From NCBI RefSeq assembly GCF_014174305.1, contig NZ_JABEQH010000001.1, positions 1-64,000 on the forward strand: a stretch of 64,000 nucleotides of DNA, in the 5' to 3' direction. Shown in pieces: positions 9,223 to 17,877 of the stretch. How positions within the stretch are numbered: the first letter of the stretch is position 1; each line of letters starts with the position of its first letter. The position numbers and the translations under genes are program-made. Origin of the DNA: Gluconacetobacter johannae (GTDB lineage Bacteria > Pseudomonadota > Alphaproteobacteria > Acetobacterales > Acetobacteraceae). The notes beneath the pieces are model-generated. The model was not told where the DNA came from, did no database searches, and saw nothing but the letters and a program-made list of their open reading frames with translations.

Positions 9223-10241
9223 GCCTGCGTCTCTGGTACGGCCGGCTGGTCCTGGTGCTGCCGGCGATCCTGCTGGCGGGATTGGCGATCATGTCGTTGG
9301 GGATCGGTCGTTATCCGGTCGGCTTTGGCGATATCGTGTCGGTCCTGCTGCATAACGGGGCGGGCATGACGGTGGAGCGCCGGGCGCTGCTGCAGACCAT
9401 CCTGGTCCAGACGCGGCTGCCGCGCATTGTCGGCGCCATCATCGTGGGCGCGGCGCTGTCGGTGTCGGGCGCCGGGTACCAGGCGGTGTTCCGCAATCCG
9501 CTGGTGTCGCCGGGGTTGCTGGGCGTGCTGGCGGGGGCCGGGTTCGGGGCGGCGCTGGGCATTGTCGGCGATGCCGGCGCGACGGGGGTGCACGTGCTGT
9601 CGTTCCTGGGGGGCGGGCTGGCGGTGGCCGCTGGCGTGGGCGTGGCGCGCCTGTTCGACAAGGCGTCGATCCTGATGCTGGTGTTTGGCGGGCTGGTCAG
9701 TTCGGCCCTGTTCACCGCGCTGCTGTCGCTGCTGAAATATGTCGCCGATCCGGAACGGCAATTGCCCGACATCGTCTTCTGGCTGCTGGGCAGCCTGACG
9801 CAGGTGGACATGCCCGACCTGATGGCGATCTCGGCCCCGGTGCTGGGTGGAATCGTCCTGCTGTCGCTGTGCGGACGCATGCTTGACGCGCTGGCGATGG
9901 GCGATGACGAGGCCCGGACCATGGGCGTGCCCGTCGGCGTGCTGCGCTATGGCGTCATCATCGTGGCGACGGTCCTGTCGGCGCTGACGGTGTCGGTTGC
10001 GGGCATGATCGGCTGGATCGGGCTGATGGTGCCGCATGTCGCGCGCCTGCTGGCGGGGCCGCGCAACGCCCGCGTCCTGCCGTTGAGCGCGTGTCTCGGC
10101 GGGGCGTTCCTGCTGCTGTGCGACGATCTGGCGCGCAGCGTTTCGGCCGAGGAAATCCCGGTGGGGCTGATCGCCGACGTGCTGGGGGTGGCGGTGTTCG
10201 TCTCGGTCCTGCGCCTGGTGCGGCGGGGGTGGGCGGCATGA
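9219..10241 (+). CDS. FecCD-family ABC importer permease
   Basis: Inner-membrane permease of 340 residues with many hydrophobic spans. The family core includes RLPRIVGAIIVGAALSVSGA and NPLVSPGLLGVLAGAGFGAA. The coupling region is around AMGDDEARTMGVPV, and the C-terminal half has GMIGWIGLMVPHVARLL. The GTG start at 9219 overlaps the stop of the binding-protein gene by 4 bases and is preceded by a GGGAGGG ribosome site. It pairs with the ATPase downstream, with which it also overlaps by 4 bases. Confidence 0.92.
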   Translation: MSLRLWYGRLVLVLPAILLAGLAIMSLGIGRYPVGFGDIVSVLLHNGAGMTVERRALLQTILVQTRLPRIVGAIIVGAALSVSGAGYQAVFRNPLVSPGLLGVLAGAGFGAALGIVGDAGATGVHVLSFLGGGLAVAAGVGVARLFDKASILMLVFGGLVSSALFTALLSLLKYVADPERQLPDIVFWLLGSLTQVDMPDLMAISAPVLGGIVLLSLCGRMLDALAMGDDEARTMGVPVGVLRYGVIIVATVLSALTVSVAGMIGWIGLMVPHVARLLAGPRNARVLPLSACLGGAFLLLCDDLARSVSAEEIPVGLIADVLGVAVFVSVLRLVRRGWAA

Positions 10242-10960
10242 CGGTGCTGGCGATGGACCGAATCGGGTTTTCCCGGGACGGACGGCCGATCCTGCAGGAT
10301 GTGTCCTTCGCCGTCGGGGCCGGCGAAATGGTCGCCCTGCTGGGGGCGAACGGCGCGGGCAAGACGACGATCCTGCGATTGCTGCTGCGTCTGCTGCATC
10401 CGGGCAGGGGCAAGGTCCTGCTGGACGGCCGCTCCCTGGCCGGGATGGGGCGGCGGGAGCTGGCGTCGCGCGTCGCCTACGTCCCGCAGGGCCATGCCGT
10501 CACCTTTCCATACAAGGTCCGCGATGTCGTCGCGCTGGGGCGGCTGGCCGAGACCATGTTCTCGCCGATCGTTTCGGCGGGGGATCGCGCGGCGGCCGAC
10601 GCGGCGATGGGCCACCTCGCGATCGGCCATCTGGCCGACCGGTCCTATGCGGCATTGTCGGGGGGCGAGCGGCAAGGTGTTCTGATCGCCCGCGCCCTGG
10701 CCCAGGGCGCGCGCATCCTGGTGCTGGACGAACCCGAGACCGGGCTGGATTACGGGCAGCAGCGGCGCCTGTTCGACCTGATGCGCCATCTGGCGGGCGA
10801 GGGATACACCGTCATCGCCACCACCCATGACCCGTTGCGGGCGGCGCGCACCTTCACGCGCGCGATCCTGCTGCGGCGGGGACGGATCATGGAGGACGGC
10901 CCGGCCGGGCAGGTGCTGTCCGAGCAGACGATCGCGACCCTGTACGACGCCGACGCCTGA
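10238..10960 (+). CDS. FecE/BtuD-family ABC importer ATPase
   Basis: Cytoplasmic ATPase subunit of 240 residues. It shows Walker A GANGAGKTT, the Q-loop region YVPQGHAVTFPY, signature LSGGERQGVLIARAL and Walker B ILVLDEPETGLD, then the switch histidine in TTHD. The ATG at 10238 overlaps the permease stop codon (ATGA). A longer upstream frame exists but lies inside the permease gene and was discarded. Confidence 0.93.
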   Translation: MTVLAMDRIGFSRDGRPILQDVSFAVGAGEMVALLGANGAGKTTILRLLLRLLHPGRGKVLLDGRSLAGMGRRELASRVAYVPQGHAVTFPYKVRDVVALGRLAETMFSPIVSAGDRAAADAAMGHLAIGHLADRSYAALSGGERQGVLIARALAQGARILVLDEPETGLDYGQQRRLFDLMRHLAGEGYTVIATTHDPLRAARTFTRAILLRRGRIMEDGPAGQVLSEQTIATLYDADA

Positions 10961-10971
10961 CCTCGATCCGG

Positions 10972-11316
10972 CTATTCGTCGGTGGGCATGGCCAGTTGCT
11001 GCACGCGGATGGCCTTGCCGGTGCGGTCGTAATAGACGATGGCGTTCCCCAGCCGTTCGGCATAGCCGTCGGGCGTGCCCTGCGGCGTCCAGAACAGCAG
11101 CCGGTTGGCGTCCGCCTGCTCGACCACCTTGTCGCCGACGGGGCGGTAGCGGAACTGGCTGAAATCCTTGTGGGCGCTCGGGATGGGCGGGTGGGCCGCC
11201 AACTGATGCATCGACTGGGTCTTCGACCCCTCCTCGTCATCGTCGGCCAGCGCCGGCGTCGCCCACGCGGCCAGACAGGCGCACAGCATCAGCCAGCGGA
11301 GCATCTTGTCCTGCAT
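10972..11316 (-). CDS. Small exported protein of unknown function
   Basis: A 114-residue protein with a Sec signal peptide (MLRWLMLCACLAAW, cleavage after ATPALA) followed by an acidic DDDEE stretch and a compact domain containing NRLLFWTPQGTPDGYAERLG and VYYDRTGKAIRVQQL. I do not recognise the family. The ATG at 11316 has GGAGGAG about 10 bases upstream. It lies 119 bases downstream of the porin on the same strand, but a strong hairpin separates them. It is convergent with the ABC ATPase. Confidence 0.65.
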   Translation of the reverse strand: MQDKMLRWLMLCACLAAWATPALADDDEEGSKTQSMHQLAAHPPIPSAHKDFSQFRYRPVGDKVVEQADANRLLFWTPQGTPDGYAERLGNAIVYYDRTGKAIRVQQLAMPTDE

Positions 11317-11396
11317 GACCGTATTCTCCTCCATGCCATGTTCCGGTCCGTGGGGAACATCCTCCGTTTTGGCGCGCGACGCAACCGACCAGCCCT

Positions 11397-11429
11397 CACC
11401 GCGCGTCTGGGCAGGCATGACGCGCGGTG
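11397..11429 (-). terminator. Strong hairpin after the porin gene
   Basis: An 11-bp perfect stem (CACCGCGCGTC at 11397-11407 with GACGCGCGGTG at 11419-11429) and an 11-base loop lie directly after the porin stop. No T tract follows on the minus strand, so it may be a terminator needing Rho or an mRNA-stabilising stem that allows partial read-through into the small exported gene. Confidence 0.55.
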
Positions 11430-11435
11430 GCGGCC

Positions 11436-13298
11436 TTACTGGAAGGGCAGGTAGCGGAAATCGAAGAAGAGCTGGCTGACGCTGGTGGCGGGGTCGCCGC
11501 CGATGCCCTTCCAGATCTGGCGGCGCGAATAGGCAAGCTGCGCGCCGGCCTCGACGGTGCCGTAGCGGCCCTTGAGGAAGCGCCACCATGCGCCGACGGT
11601 CATTTCCTCCACCGCGCGGGTATTGGCCGTGCAGTCGAGCATCGACAGTTCCATCTCGCAGCCCGCATTGGAATAAAGCGGGTTGCCGTAGCCGTAATTC
11701 CCGCCGTCGGCCGAGAAATATCGCCGGCCAGAACGCTGCGTCCCGAAATAGCCGTAGACGTCGATCAGCGGATTGGGATGGGCGATGATTCCGGCCGTGG
11801 CCTGGGCCCCCGGCAGGGGCGCCGGCCGCCCGCTTGATGACAGGGTCGCGTCCGGCAGCAGGACCGAGCCGTAGCGGTTGATGCCCACCCCGGCCAGCCC
11901 GGCCAGGCGGATTTCGACCTTGTGCGGAATGACCGGCAAAATGGCCGATCCGCCGCCGCCGCCCGCGACGGCGGTGTAATTGCGGCCGACGCCGTTCATG
12001 ACCACCCGGTCGTGGGGGAAGCGCAGCAGGCCCTCGGCCTCGTAATGGCCCCAGGCGGGATCCCACGCGATCTTGCCGATGATGTCGGGCGCGATCTCGT
12101 CGGAATAATTGGTGGTGAATTCCGTCAGCCCGGTGCCGTTCGACCCGATCGTGGCGACGCCGCCGTTGGGCAGGTTGACCGCACCGTTATTGTTGGTGAA
12201 TCCCGTCGTGTCGTACAGCGTCGCCGGGTTTTCGATCGACAGGGCCAGCCACAGCCGGTGCGCCATCAGATCCTTCACCAGGCGGATCTGCCATTGGCGG
12301 GTCCAGGTCTGCCCGACCAGCATCGCGGCGTCGATCGTCTCGGGCAGGCTTTCCTGGCGCGCGACGATGCCGGCGCGCCCCGGTGTCAGCAGGCTCCACG
12401 CCTGTCCGATCAGGAAATGGAAGTTGCTGCGGCTGTTGTCGTAGGCCATGTACGCCTGTCGCAGGCGCGGCACGTAGGCATTGCTTTCATACGGGTTCGT
12501 CGTTTCGGCGCCCGCGCCGAAATCCGTCTCCACGAAGCCGGAAATGGTGGTGAAGGCGTCGATATTGCCCCGCGCCATCAGCGAGAACCGGCTGAAGCGC
12601 GCGCCGGCCTCGAAGCTGTCCTGATGGAAACGGGATTCGTTCGGATAGGGCATGGCGGCCCAGTAATTGAACGTTCCCGACGCGATATGCCGGTTTTCGA
12701 AGACACCGGCCGTATCGAAGAATCCGCCCAGGATGATCGTGACCGGACCGAGATGGAATACGCCATGATCGCCCAGGGCGCCGGCGGCCTGGGCGCCCAC
12801 AGTCTCGCGGGCGTGGGGGCCGACGCCGTTTTCGGCCAGGCGGTTGACCATGGCCTCGTCCCGGTGGGCGACCACGGCCGCGAAGGTCGGGCGGTCGTCG
12901 ATGACCGGCGGCGGGACATCCATCGGGGCGTGGTGGGCATATCCGCCGCCCTGGCCGGCGGACCCTTCGGCCAGCCGCGATCCGGACGCGTCCCATCCAT
13001 GGTGCAGGCCGGCGCGGGGCTCCTGCCTGGCGGCCTCGCGGGTCGGCGTGGCGCTGCCGGAATGGGCCGATTGCAGGTGGGCACGATGGCGCGCCAGTTC
13101 CTGCCGCATGGCCAGAAGGTCTTTCTGCAATTCCATCTGCTGGCGCTGGATGCGGGCGATCTGGTCTTCCATGGCGTCGATGGCTTCGCCCTCGTCCTGC
13201 TGCGCGTGGGCACGGGACACCGGGACCAGGACCGAGCAGCACAGCAGCAGAAGCGGCAAGCGGCGTTGAATGGAGAGGTAAGCGGCAAAACTCCGCAT
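11436..13298 (-). CDS. DcaP-like outer-membrane porin
   Basis: Protein of about 620 residues with a signal peptide (LPLLLLCCSVLV, cleavage near SRAHA). A coiled coil follows (EDQIARIQRQQMELQKDLLA), then a long beta-barrel with repeated aromatic and glycine-rich strands. The N-terminal coiled coil plus barrel, and blocks such as FVETDFGAG, RLRQAYMAY and FLIGQAWSLLTPG, resemble the trimeric DcaP porins that take up organic acids or other small anions. The C-terminal strand ends RYLPFQ, with the aromatic near the end expected for barrel assembly. I chose the ATG at 13298; a TTG at 13358 extends the frame but lacks a signal-peptide-like start. The substrate is unknown. Confidence 0.75.
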   Translation of the reverse strand: MRSFAAYLSIQRRLPLLLLCCSVLVPVSRAHAQQDEGEAIDAMEDQIARIQRQQMELQKDLLAMRQELARHRAHLQSAHSGSATPTREAARQEPRAGLHHGWDASGSRLAEGSAGQGGGYAHHAPMDVPPPVIDDRPTFAAVVAHRDEAMVNRLAENGVGPHARETVGAQAAGALGDHGVFHLGPVTIILGGFFDTAGVFENRHIASGTFNYWAAMPYPNESRFHQDSFEAGARFSRFSLMARGNIDAFTTISGFVETDFGAGAETTNPYESNAYVPRLRQAYMAYDNSRSNFHFLIGQAWSLLTPGRAGIVARQESLPETIDAAMLVGQTWTRQWQIRLVKDLMAHRLWLALSIENPATLYDTTGFTNNNGAVNLPNGGVATIGSNGTGLTEFTTNYSDEIAPDIIGKIAWDPAWGHYEAEGLLRFPHDRVVMNGVGRNYTAVAGGGGGSAILPVIPHKVEIRLAGLAGVGINRYGSVLLPDATLSSSGRPAPLPGAQATAGIIAHPNPLIDVYGYFGTQRSGRRYFSADGGNYGYGNPLYSNAGCEMELSMLDCTANTRAVEEMTVGAWWRFLKGRYGTVEAGAQLAYSRRQIWKGIGGDPATSVSQLFFDFRYLPFQ

Positions 13299-13471
13299 AG
13301 AGAGGGGATCCGGTCGATATTGATGTGGGTCGTCCGGCCTGGACGACCAATATGTCAAAACATTTCTGGATCCCGACGTAAATGATATTTTCTTTTAAAT
13401 AGCACCAAATTCAGTCATTAAGTAAATAAGTAAATATTACCTACTTGATTATTAAATAAATAGACGAATGC
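13299..13471. promoter_or_regulatory. AT-rich promoter/operator region of the porin
   Basis: From about 13360 to 13465 the sequence is strikingly AT-rich compared with the rest of the window. It contains short repeated motifs such as AAGTAAATAAGTAAATATT near 13420-13438. It lies upstream of the minus-strand porin and after the stop of the methyltransferase gene on the same strand. It most likely carries the porin promoter and perhaps a nucleoid-protein or regulator site. Confidence 0.45.
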
Positions 13472-14125
13472 TCAGGCGGCGCCGGGCTTGCGCGCCGTGA
13501 CGGCATAGACCGCGTCGCGCCAGGCCGGGTCGTCGGCGGGGGGCTGGACCTCTCCGGTGTCGATGAAGACGAAGCCCGTGCGGCCCAGCAGGATGGTCAG
13601 CAGGCGCGACCGGTCCGCCCCATCCAGCGCCTGCCACAGCGCCACCGCCTTGCCCGGCAGGAAGCGGTCGGAAAAAGCCATGACGACGATGCCCCCGGGC
13701 CGCAGGACGCGCGCCGCCTCAGTCAGGGTCGCCAGCGGATGCCGCAGATAGGGCGCCACGTCGCACAGGCATATGGCGTCCAGGCTGTCGTCGGGCAGGG
13801 GCAGGGTGGTGTTCTCGTTCAGGTCCTGCACGATCCGCTGCGTCAGGCGTGGATTGGCCTCCAGCGCCGCCGCGTCCAGGCCGATTCCGATGACGGCCTC
13901 GCACGGGGTGTCCTGGGGCAGGTGGCTGTCGTCGCCGGCCATCAGGTCCAGCACCAAGGCCCCTTCGGGCAGGACGGTCCGGTAGAGGGCGGTGACGGCG
14001 GCCCGCGCCCCGGCGTCCATCAGCGCCCCGGCGGGGCGGCCGGCATAGAAGCGGGCGTCGGGTTGGGTATCGGCCGTGGTGAACGCGGCGGGATGGAAGC
14101 CATGCTGGTCGGTCATGATCGGCAC
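13472..14125 (-). CDS. Class I SAM-dependent methyltransferase (methyltransferase type 11 family)
   Basis: Protein of 217 residues with a Rossmann-like SAM domain: motif [13 protein letters not shown] (about 58-69), an acidic strand ending [14 protein letters not shown], motif [14 protein letters not shown], and a post-motif block [19 protein letters not shown]. Motif I lacks the usual GxGxG glycines, so SAM binding may be unusual. The acceptor is unknown. The ATG at 14125 or the one three codons later could be used. It is divergent from gloA. Confidence 0.75.
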   Translation of the reverse strand: MPIMTDQHGFHPAAFTTADTQPDARFYAGRPAGALMDAGARAAVTALYRTVLPEGALVLDLMAGDDSHLPQDTPCEAVIGIGLDAAALEANPRLTQRIVQDLNENTTLPLPDDSLDAICLCDVAPYLRHPLATLTEAARVLRPGGIVVMAFSDRFLPGKAVALWQALDGADRSRLLTILLGRTGFVFIDTGEVQPPADDPAWRDAVYAVTARKPGAA

Positions 14126-14252
14126 ATGCGACAGACCGGGCGGAAAATCCAGCCCGCCGGCCGGCCGGAAACGATACCCCCCCTTTCCGCTTTGCCGCCG
14201 CCGGCTATCATCCGCGCCCCTGACGGCGATGCAAAACAGAAGGACCGCGACG

Positions 14253-14654
14253 ATGGCGAAACTGATTCATTCCATGATCCGGGTGCGGGACGAGGCCGCG
14301 TCCCTGGCGTTCTACGCGCAGGCGTTCGGCCTGGCGGTGGCCGACCGCGTGGCGTTCGACGGCTTCACCCTGATCTACCTGTCGAATGCCGAACAGACGT
14401 TCGAGCTGGAACTGACGGTCAATCACGACCGCGACCGTCCGTACGACCTGGGCGACGGCTATGGCCATCTGGCGGTGTCGGTGGCCGATCTGGACGCCGA
14501 GCATGCCCGCCTGACGCAGGCGGGGCTGTCGCCGTTGCCGGTCAAGCAACTGTCGCTGGGCGAACGGGTGGTCGGGCGGTTTTTCTTCATCGTCGATCCC
14601 GACGGCTACCGGATCGAGGTGCTGCAGCGCGGCGCGCCGGGCCGTTTCGTCTGA
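14253..14654 (+). CDS. gloA: Lactoylglutathione lyase (glyoxalase I)
   Basis: Converts the hemithioacetal of methylglyoxal and glutathione to S-lactoylglutathione in the cytoplasm. The 133-residue chain is a pair of beta-alpha-beta-beta-beta modules. The four metal ligands of the short glyoxalase class are present: H6, E53 (in ELTVN), H72 (in GYGHLAV) and E122 (in RIEVLQ). The ATG at 14253 has AGGA at 14241-14244. A long upstream frame is open but not family-like. Confidence 0.92.
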   Translation: MAKLIHSMIRVRDEAASLAFYAQAFGLAVADRVAFDGFTLIYLSNAEQTFELELTVNHDRDRPYDLGDGYGHLAVSVADLDAEHARLTQAGLSPLPVKQLSLGERVVGRFFFIVDPDGYRIEVLQRGAPGRFV

Positions 14655-14662
14655 TCGGCGGT

Positions 14663-14682
14663 TGCGCGAGAATTCTCGCGCA
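14663..14682. terminator. Perfect 20-bp palindrome between gloA and dapF
   Basis: TGCGCGAGAA/TTCTCGCGCA is a perfect palindrome 9 bases after the gloA stop and 29 bases before the dapF start. It can fold as a hairpin ending gloA transcription, or could be a dimeric protein site for the dapF-mtaB-ftsY operon. Confidence 0.5.
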
Positions 14683-14710
14683 TTCCGCGACCGTGCCGTA
14701 TAAGGCGCGC

Positions 14711-15535
14711 ATGATGATCCCCTTTTACAAGATGCACGGGTTGGGCAACGATTTCGTCGTCATGGACGAACGGACGGAGCGCTTCGGCCTGACGCCCGCG
14801 CGGATTGCGGCGCTGTCCGACCGTCATCGTGGAATCGGCTGCGACCAGTTCGTGGTCCTGCGTCCGGCCTGCCAGGCGGGGGCGGACGTGTTCGTCCGCT
14901 TCTTCAACGCCGACGGCAGCGAGTCCGGGGCCTGCGGCAACGCCTCGCGCTGCGTCGCGGACCTGCTGCGGCAGCAGGGGGGCGGGGCGTCGCCCGTGTT
15001 GCAGACGCAGGCGGGCCTGCTTTCGGCCCGGATCGACGCCCCCGGCGAGGTCACGGTGGATATGGGGCCGCCGGCCCTGGGCTGGCGCGACGTACCCCTG
15101 GCGCGCGAGATCGACACGCTGCATCTGCCTATCGACGGCGACCCGGCCGCCGCGTCGATGGGCAATCCGCACGTGACCTTCTTCATGGCCGACCAGCCGG
15201 ACCTGGACCCGCGTGCGGCCGGGCCGGCGCTGGAGCGTCATCCGCTGTTTCCCGAACGGGCGAATGTCGGCTTCGCGCGCATCCTGTCGCGCGCGTCGTT
15301 GCGCCTGCGGGTGTGGGAACGCGGCAGCGGCCTGACCCTGGCCTGCGGGTCGGGGGCCTGCGCCACGGTGGTCAACGCCGTCCGTCGCGGACTGGTGGAC
15401 CGCACCTGCCGGGTGGACATGGATGGCGGGTCGCTGACCATCACGTGGCGCGCGGCCGACGACCATGTGCTGATGACCGGCCCGGCCGCCACCAGCTTCG
15501 TCGGCACCGTGGACCTGGACGGCTACCCGTCATGA
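14711..15535 (+). CDS. dapF: Diaminopimelate epimerase
   Basis: Converts LL- to meso-diaminopimelate for lysine and peptidoglycan synthesis, 274 residues. Both catalytic cysteines are present: C75 in GACGNASRC and C212 in [10 protein letters not shown]. The N-terminal [13 protein letters not shown] is diagnostic. The first of two adjacent ATGs (14711) is used here; 14714 is equally possible. Its stop overlaps the mtaB start by 4 bases. Confidence 0.97.
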   Translation: MMIPFYKMHGLGNDFVVMDERTERFGLTPARIAALSDRHRGIGCDQFVVLRPACQAGADVFVRFFNADGSESGACGNASRCVADLLRQQGGGASPVLQTQAGLLSARIDAPGEVTVDMGPPALGWRDVPLAREIDTLHLPIDGDPAAASMGNPHVTFFMADQPDLDPRAAGPALERHPLFPERANVGFARILSRASLRLRVWERGSGLTLACGSGACATVVNAVRRGLVDRTCRVDMDGGSLTITWRAADDHVLMTGPAATSFVGTVDLDGYPS

Positions 15536-16776
15536 CCAAGCCCGAGATCCTGACCTTCGGCTGCCGCCTGAACACCTACGAAAGCGAGGTGATGCGCGAC
15601 CATGCGGCGGGGCTGGAGGACGTGGTCATCGTCAATACCTGCGCCGTGACGGCCGAGGCCGAGCGCCAGGCGCGGCAGGCGATCCGCCGCGCCCATCGCG
15701 ACCGGCCCGACGCCCGGATCGTCGTGACCGGCTGCGCCGCCCAGATCGACCCGGCACGCTGGTCGGCGCTGCCCGGCGTCACCCGCGTGCTGGGCAACCG
15801 CGAGAAGCTGGAGGCGGCAAGCTGGACGACGGCGGCGATGGCGGGTGGCGACGCGGTGTCCGACATCATGGCGGCGACTGAAACCGTCCCGCATCTGGTG
15901 ACCGAATTCGCCGGACGGACACGCGCCTTCGTCGAGGTGCAGCAGGGGTGCGACCATCGCTGCACCTTCTGCATCATCCCCTTCGGCCGGGGGCCGTCGC
16001 GATCGGTTCCGGTCGGCGCGGTGGTGGAACAGGTCCGCGCCCTGGTCGGCGCGGGTTATCGCGAAATCGTGCTGACGGGCGTGGACATCACCTCGTGGGG
16101 CGGCGACCTGCCGGGGCAGCCCGCGCTGGGCCAGCTCTGCCGCCGGGTGCTGGCCCTGGTCCCGGAGCTGGAACGCCTGCGCCTGTCCTCGGTCGATCCG
16201 GTGGAAATCGACGACGACCTGTGGCGGCTGCTGGAGAACGAGCGGCGGTTCATGCCCTATCTGCACCTGTCGCTCCAGGCCGGGTCGGACATGGTGCTGA
16301 AGCGCATGAAGCGCCGGCATCTGGTGGACGACGTGGCGCGTGTCCTCGACCGGGCCCGCGCCTGCCGCCCCGATATCGGCATCGGCGCCGACGTGATCGC
16401 GGGCTTCCCGACCGAGACCGACGCGCTGTTCGACGAGACCCTGGATTTCGTCCGGTCCCAGCGCCTGCCGTACCTGCATGTCTTCCCCTACAGCGAACGG
16501 CCCGGAACCCCGGCGGCCCGGATGCCGGCGGTGGCGGTGGCGCTGCGGAAAGAGCGCGCCGCCCGCCTGCGCGCGGCCGGGCAGGCCGCGGCGGCGGAGT
16601 ACCATGCCGGGCTGCTGGGCCGGCCCCTGCGCGTGCTGCTGGAAACGGCGATCAGCGGTCATTCCGAGGAATTCGCGCCGGTGCGGCTGGCCGGCGCGCC
16701 GGCCGAGGCCGGGCAGATCGTGACCGTGCGGGCGACGGCGGTTGACGAAAACGGACTGGTGGCGGAAACCCCCTGA
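15532..16776 (+). CDS. mtaB: tRNA t6A37 methylthiotransferase
   Basis: Radical-SAM enzyme that adds a methylthio group to C2 of t6A37 in tRNA, 414 residues. The N-terminal UPF0004 domain begins [17 protein letters not shown] with conserved cysteines, including VNTCAVT and VTGCAAQ. The radical-SAM cluster motif is CDHRCTFC (C140, C144, C147). The short C-terminal region is TRAM-like. The ATG at 15532 overlaps dapF by 4 bases, and ftsY follows directly, a combination often seen in alphaproteobacteria. Confidence 0.93.
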   Translation: MTKPEILTFGCRLNTYESEVMRDHAAGLEDVVIVNTCAVTAEAERQARQAIRRAHRDRPDARIVVTGCAAQIDPARWSALPGVTRVLGNREKLEAASWTTAAMAGGDAVSDIMAATETVPHLVTEFAGRTRAFVEVQQGCDHRCTFCIIPFGRGPSRSVPVGAVVEQVRALVGAGYREIVLTGVDITSWGGDLPGQPALGQLCRRVLALVPELERLRLSSVDPVEIDDDLWRLLENERRFMPYLHLSLQAGSDMVLKRMKRRHLVDDVARVLDRARACRPDIGIGADVIAGFPTETDALFDETLDFVRSQRLPYLHVFPYSERPGTPAARMPAVAVALRKERAARLRAAGQAAAAEYHAGLLGRPLRVLLETAISGHSEEFAPVRLAGAPAEAGQIVTVRATAVDENGLVAETP

Positions 16777-16777
16777 C

Positions 16778-17755
16778 ATGGCACTTGGTTTTTTATCCCG
16801 CCTGAAGGCAGGCCTGTCCCGCTCGACGCAGAAGCTCGGCGGGGGCATCGCGGCGGTGTTCACGCGCCGCAAGCTGGACGACGCGGCGCTGGAGGAGCTT
16901 GAGGATCTGCTGATCGCGGCGGATCTCGGCCCCGCGGTCGCCGGGCGCGTCATCGACTCGTTCCGCACTTCCCGCTTCGGCAAGGAGGTCACGGATGACG
17001 AGGTCCGCGACGCCCTGTCCGCCGAAATCGCGCGGGTGCTGGAACCGGTGGCGGTGCCCTTCGTCCCCGACCCCGCGCACAAGCCTCACGTGGTGCTGGT
17101 CGTCGGCGTCAACGGCACGGGCAAGACGACGACCATCGGCAAGATGGCCCGCTATTACGGCGAGCAGGGGCTGCGGGTCATGATGGTGGCGGGCGACACG
17201 TTCCGCGCCGCCGCGGTCGAGCAGCTTCAGGTCTGGGGCCAGCGCGTCGGCGTCCCGGTCATCGCCGGACCGCCGAACGCGGACGCCGCCGGCCTGGCGT
17301 TCGAGGCGCTGAAGCGCGCGCAGGCCGAAGGCGCGGACCTGCTGCTGATCGACACCGCCGGTCGCCTGCACAACAAGGGCGCGCTGATGGAGGAACTGGC
17401 CAAGATCATCCGCGTCATGCGTAAGTTCGACGAAACCGCGCCCCATTCGGTGCTGCTGGTCCTGGACGCCACGACCGGGCAGAACGCGATGGAACAGGTG
17501 CGGGTGTTCAAGGAACTGGTGAACGTCACCGGCCTGGTGGTGACGAAGCTGGACGGCTCCGCCCGGGGCGGCATCGTCGTCGCGCTGGCCGATGCGTACG
17601 GCCTGCCGGTGCATGCCGTGGGCGTGGGCGAACAGGCCGAAGACCTGCGCCCGTTCTCGGCCGAGGCGTTCGCGCGGGGCCTGGTGGGGGATTCGGTGCG
17701 CCTGACCGCGCGCGACGAAGCCGCCGAAGATGAAGGCGAGCAGGGCGAAGTTTGA
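16778..17755 (+). CDS. ftsY: Signal recognition particle receptor FtsY
   Basis: SRP receptor GTPase that brings ribosome-nascent-chain complexes to the Sec translocon, 325 residues. It has an N domain from about residue 30, then the NG GTPase with G1 GVNGTGKTTT (110-119), RAAAVEQL, G3 DTAGRLHNK, and G4 TKLDGSARGG. It lacks the long acidic A domain of E. coli FtsY, as many alphaproteobacterial forms do. I chose the ATG at 16778, immediately after the mtaB stop; an in-frame ATG at 16742 overlaps mtaB. Confidence 0.96.
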   Translation: MALGFLSRLKAGLSRSTQKLGGGIAAVFTRRKLDDAALEELEDLLIAADLGPAVAGRVIDSFRTSRFGKEVTDDEVRDALSAEIARVLEPVAVPFVPDPAHKPHVVLVVGVNGTGKTTTIGKMARYYGEQGLRVMMVAGDTFRAAAVEQLQVWGQRVGVPVIAGPPNADAAGLAFEALKRAQAEGADLLLIDTAGRLHNKGALMEELAKIIRVMRKFDETAPHSVLLVLDATTGQNAMEQVRVFKELVNVTGLVVTKLDGSARGGIVVALADAYGLPVHAVGVGEQAEDLRPFSAEAFARGLVGDSVRLTARDEAAEDEGEQGEV

Positions 17756-17765
17756 TATCGAGGTC

Positions 17766-17820
17766 GGGCTCTGCCCGAACCCGCCAGGGCCTGAGGCCCT
17801 GGACCCCGATCATGGATAAA
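17766..17820. repeat. Second copy of the GGGCCTGAGGCCC intergenic repeat
   Basis: It shares GCCCGAACCC (17773-17782), the GGGCCTGAGGCCCTGGACCCCG core and TCATGGAT with the left half of the element at 5070-5197. It contains two hairpins, CGGGCTCTGCCCG and CCAGGGCCTGAGGCCCTGG. Like the first copy it sits between convergent genes, here ftsY and pgk. Confidence 0.75.
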
Positions 17821-17841
17821 ACGACCGGGTTTCCGGGTTTC

Positions 17842-17869
17842 GGGGCGGCGTCCTGAGGACTGCCGCCCC
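17842..17869. terminator. Bidirectional terminator hairpin between ftsY and pgk
   Basis: GGGGCGGC pairs with GCCGCCCC, with an inner GTCC/GGAC stem around a small loop. It is centred between the convergent ftsY and pgk stops, 9 bases from the pgk end. No clear T tract. Confidence 0.6.
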
Positions 17870-17877
17870 GATATCCG

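Noticed and set aside
13299-13358. TTG-initiated N-terminal extension of the porin
   Set aside because: It would put 20 polar residues before an otherwise normal signal peptide and has no ribosome site.
15523-17082. 519-residue minus-strand frame
   Set aside because: Shadow of mtaB and ftsY, both strongly identified on the plus strand.
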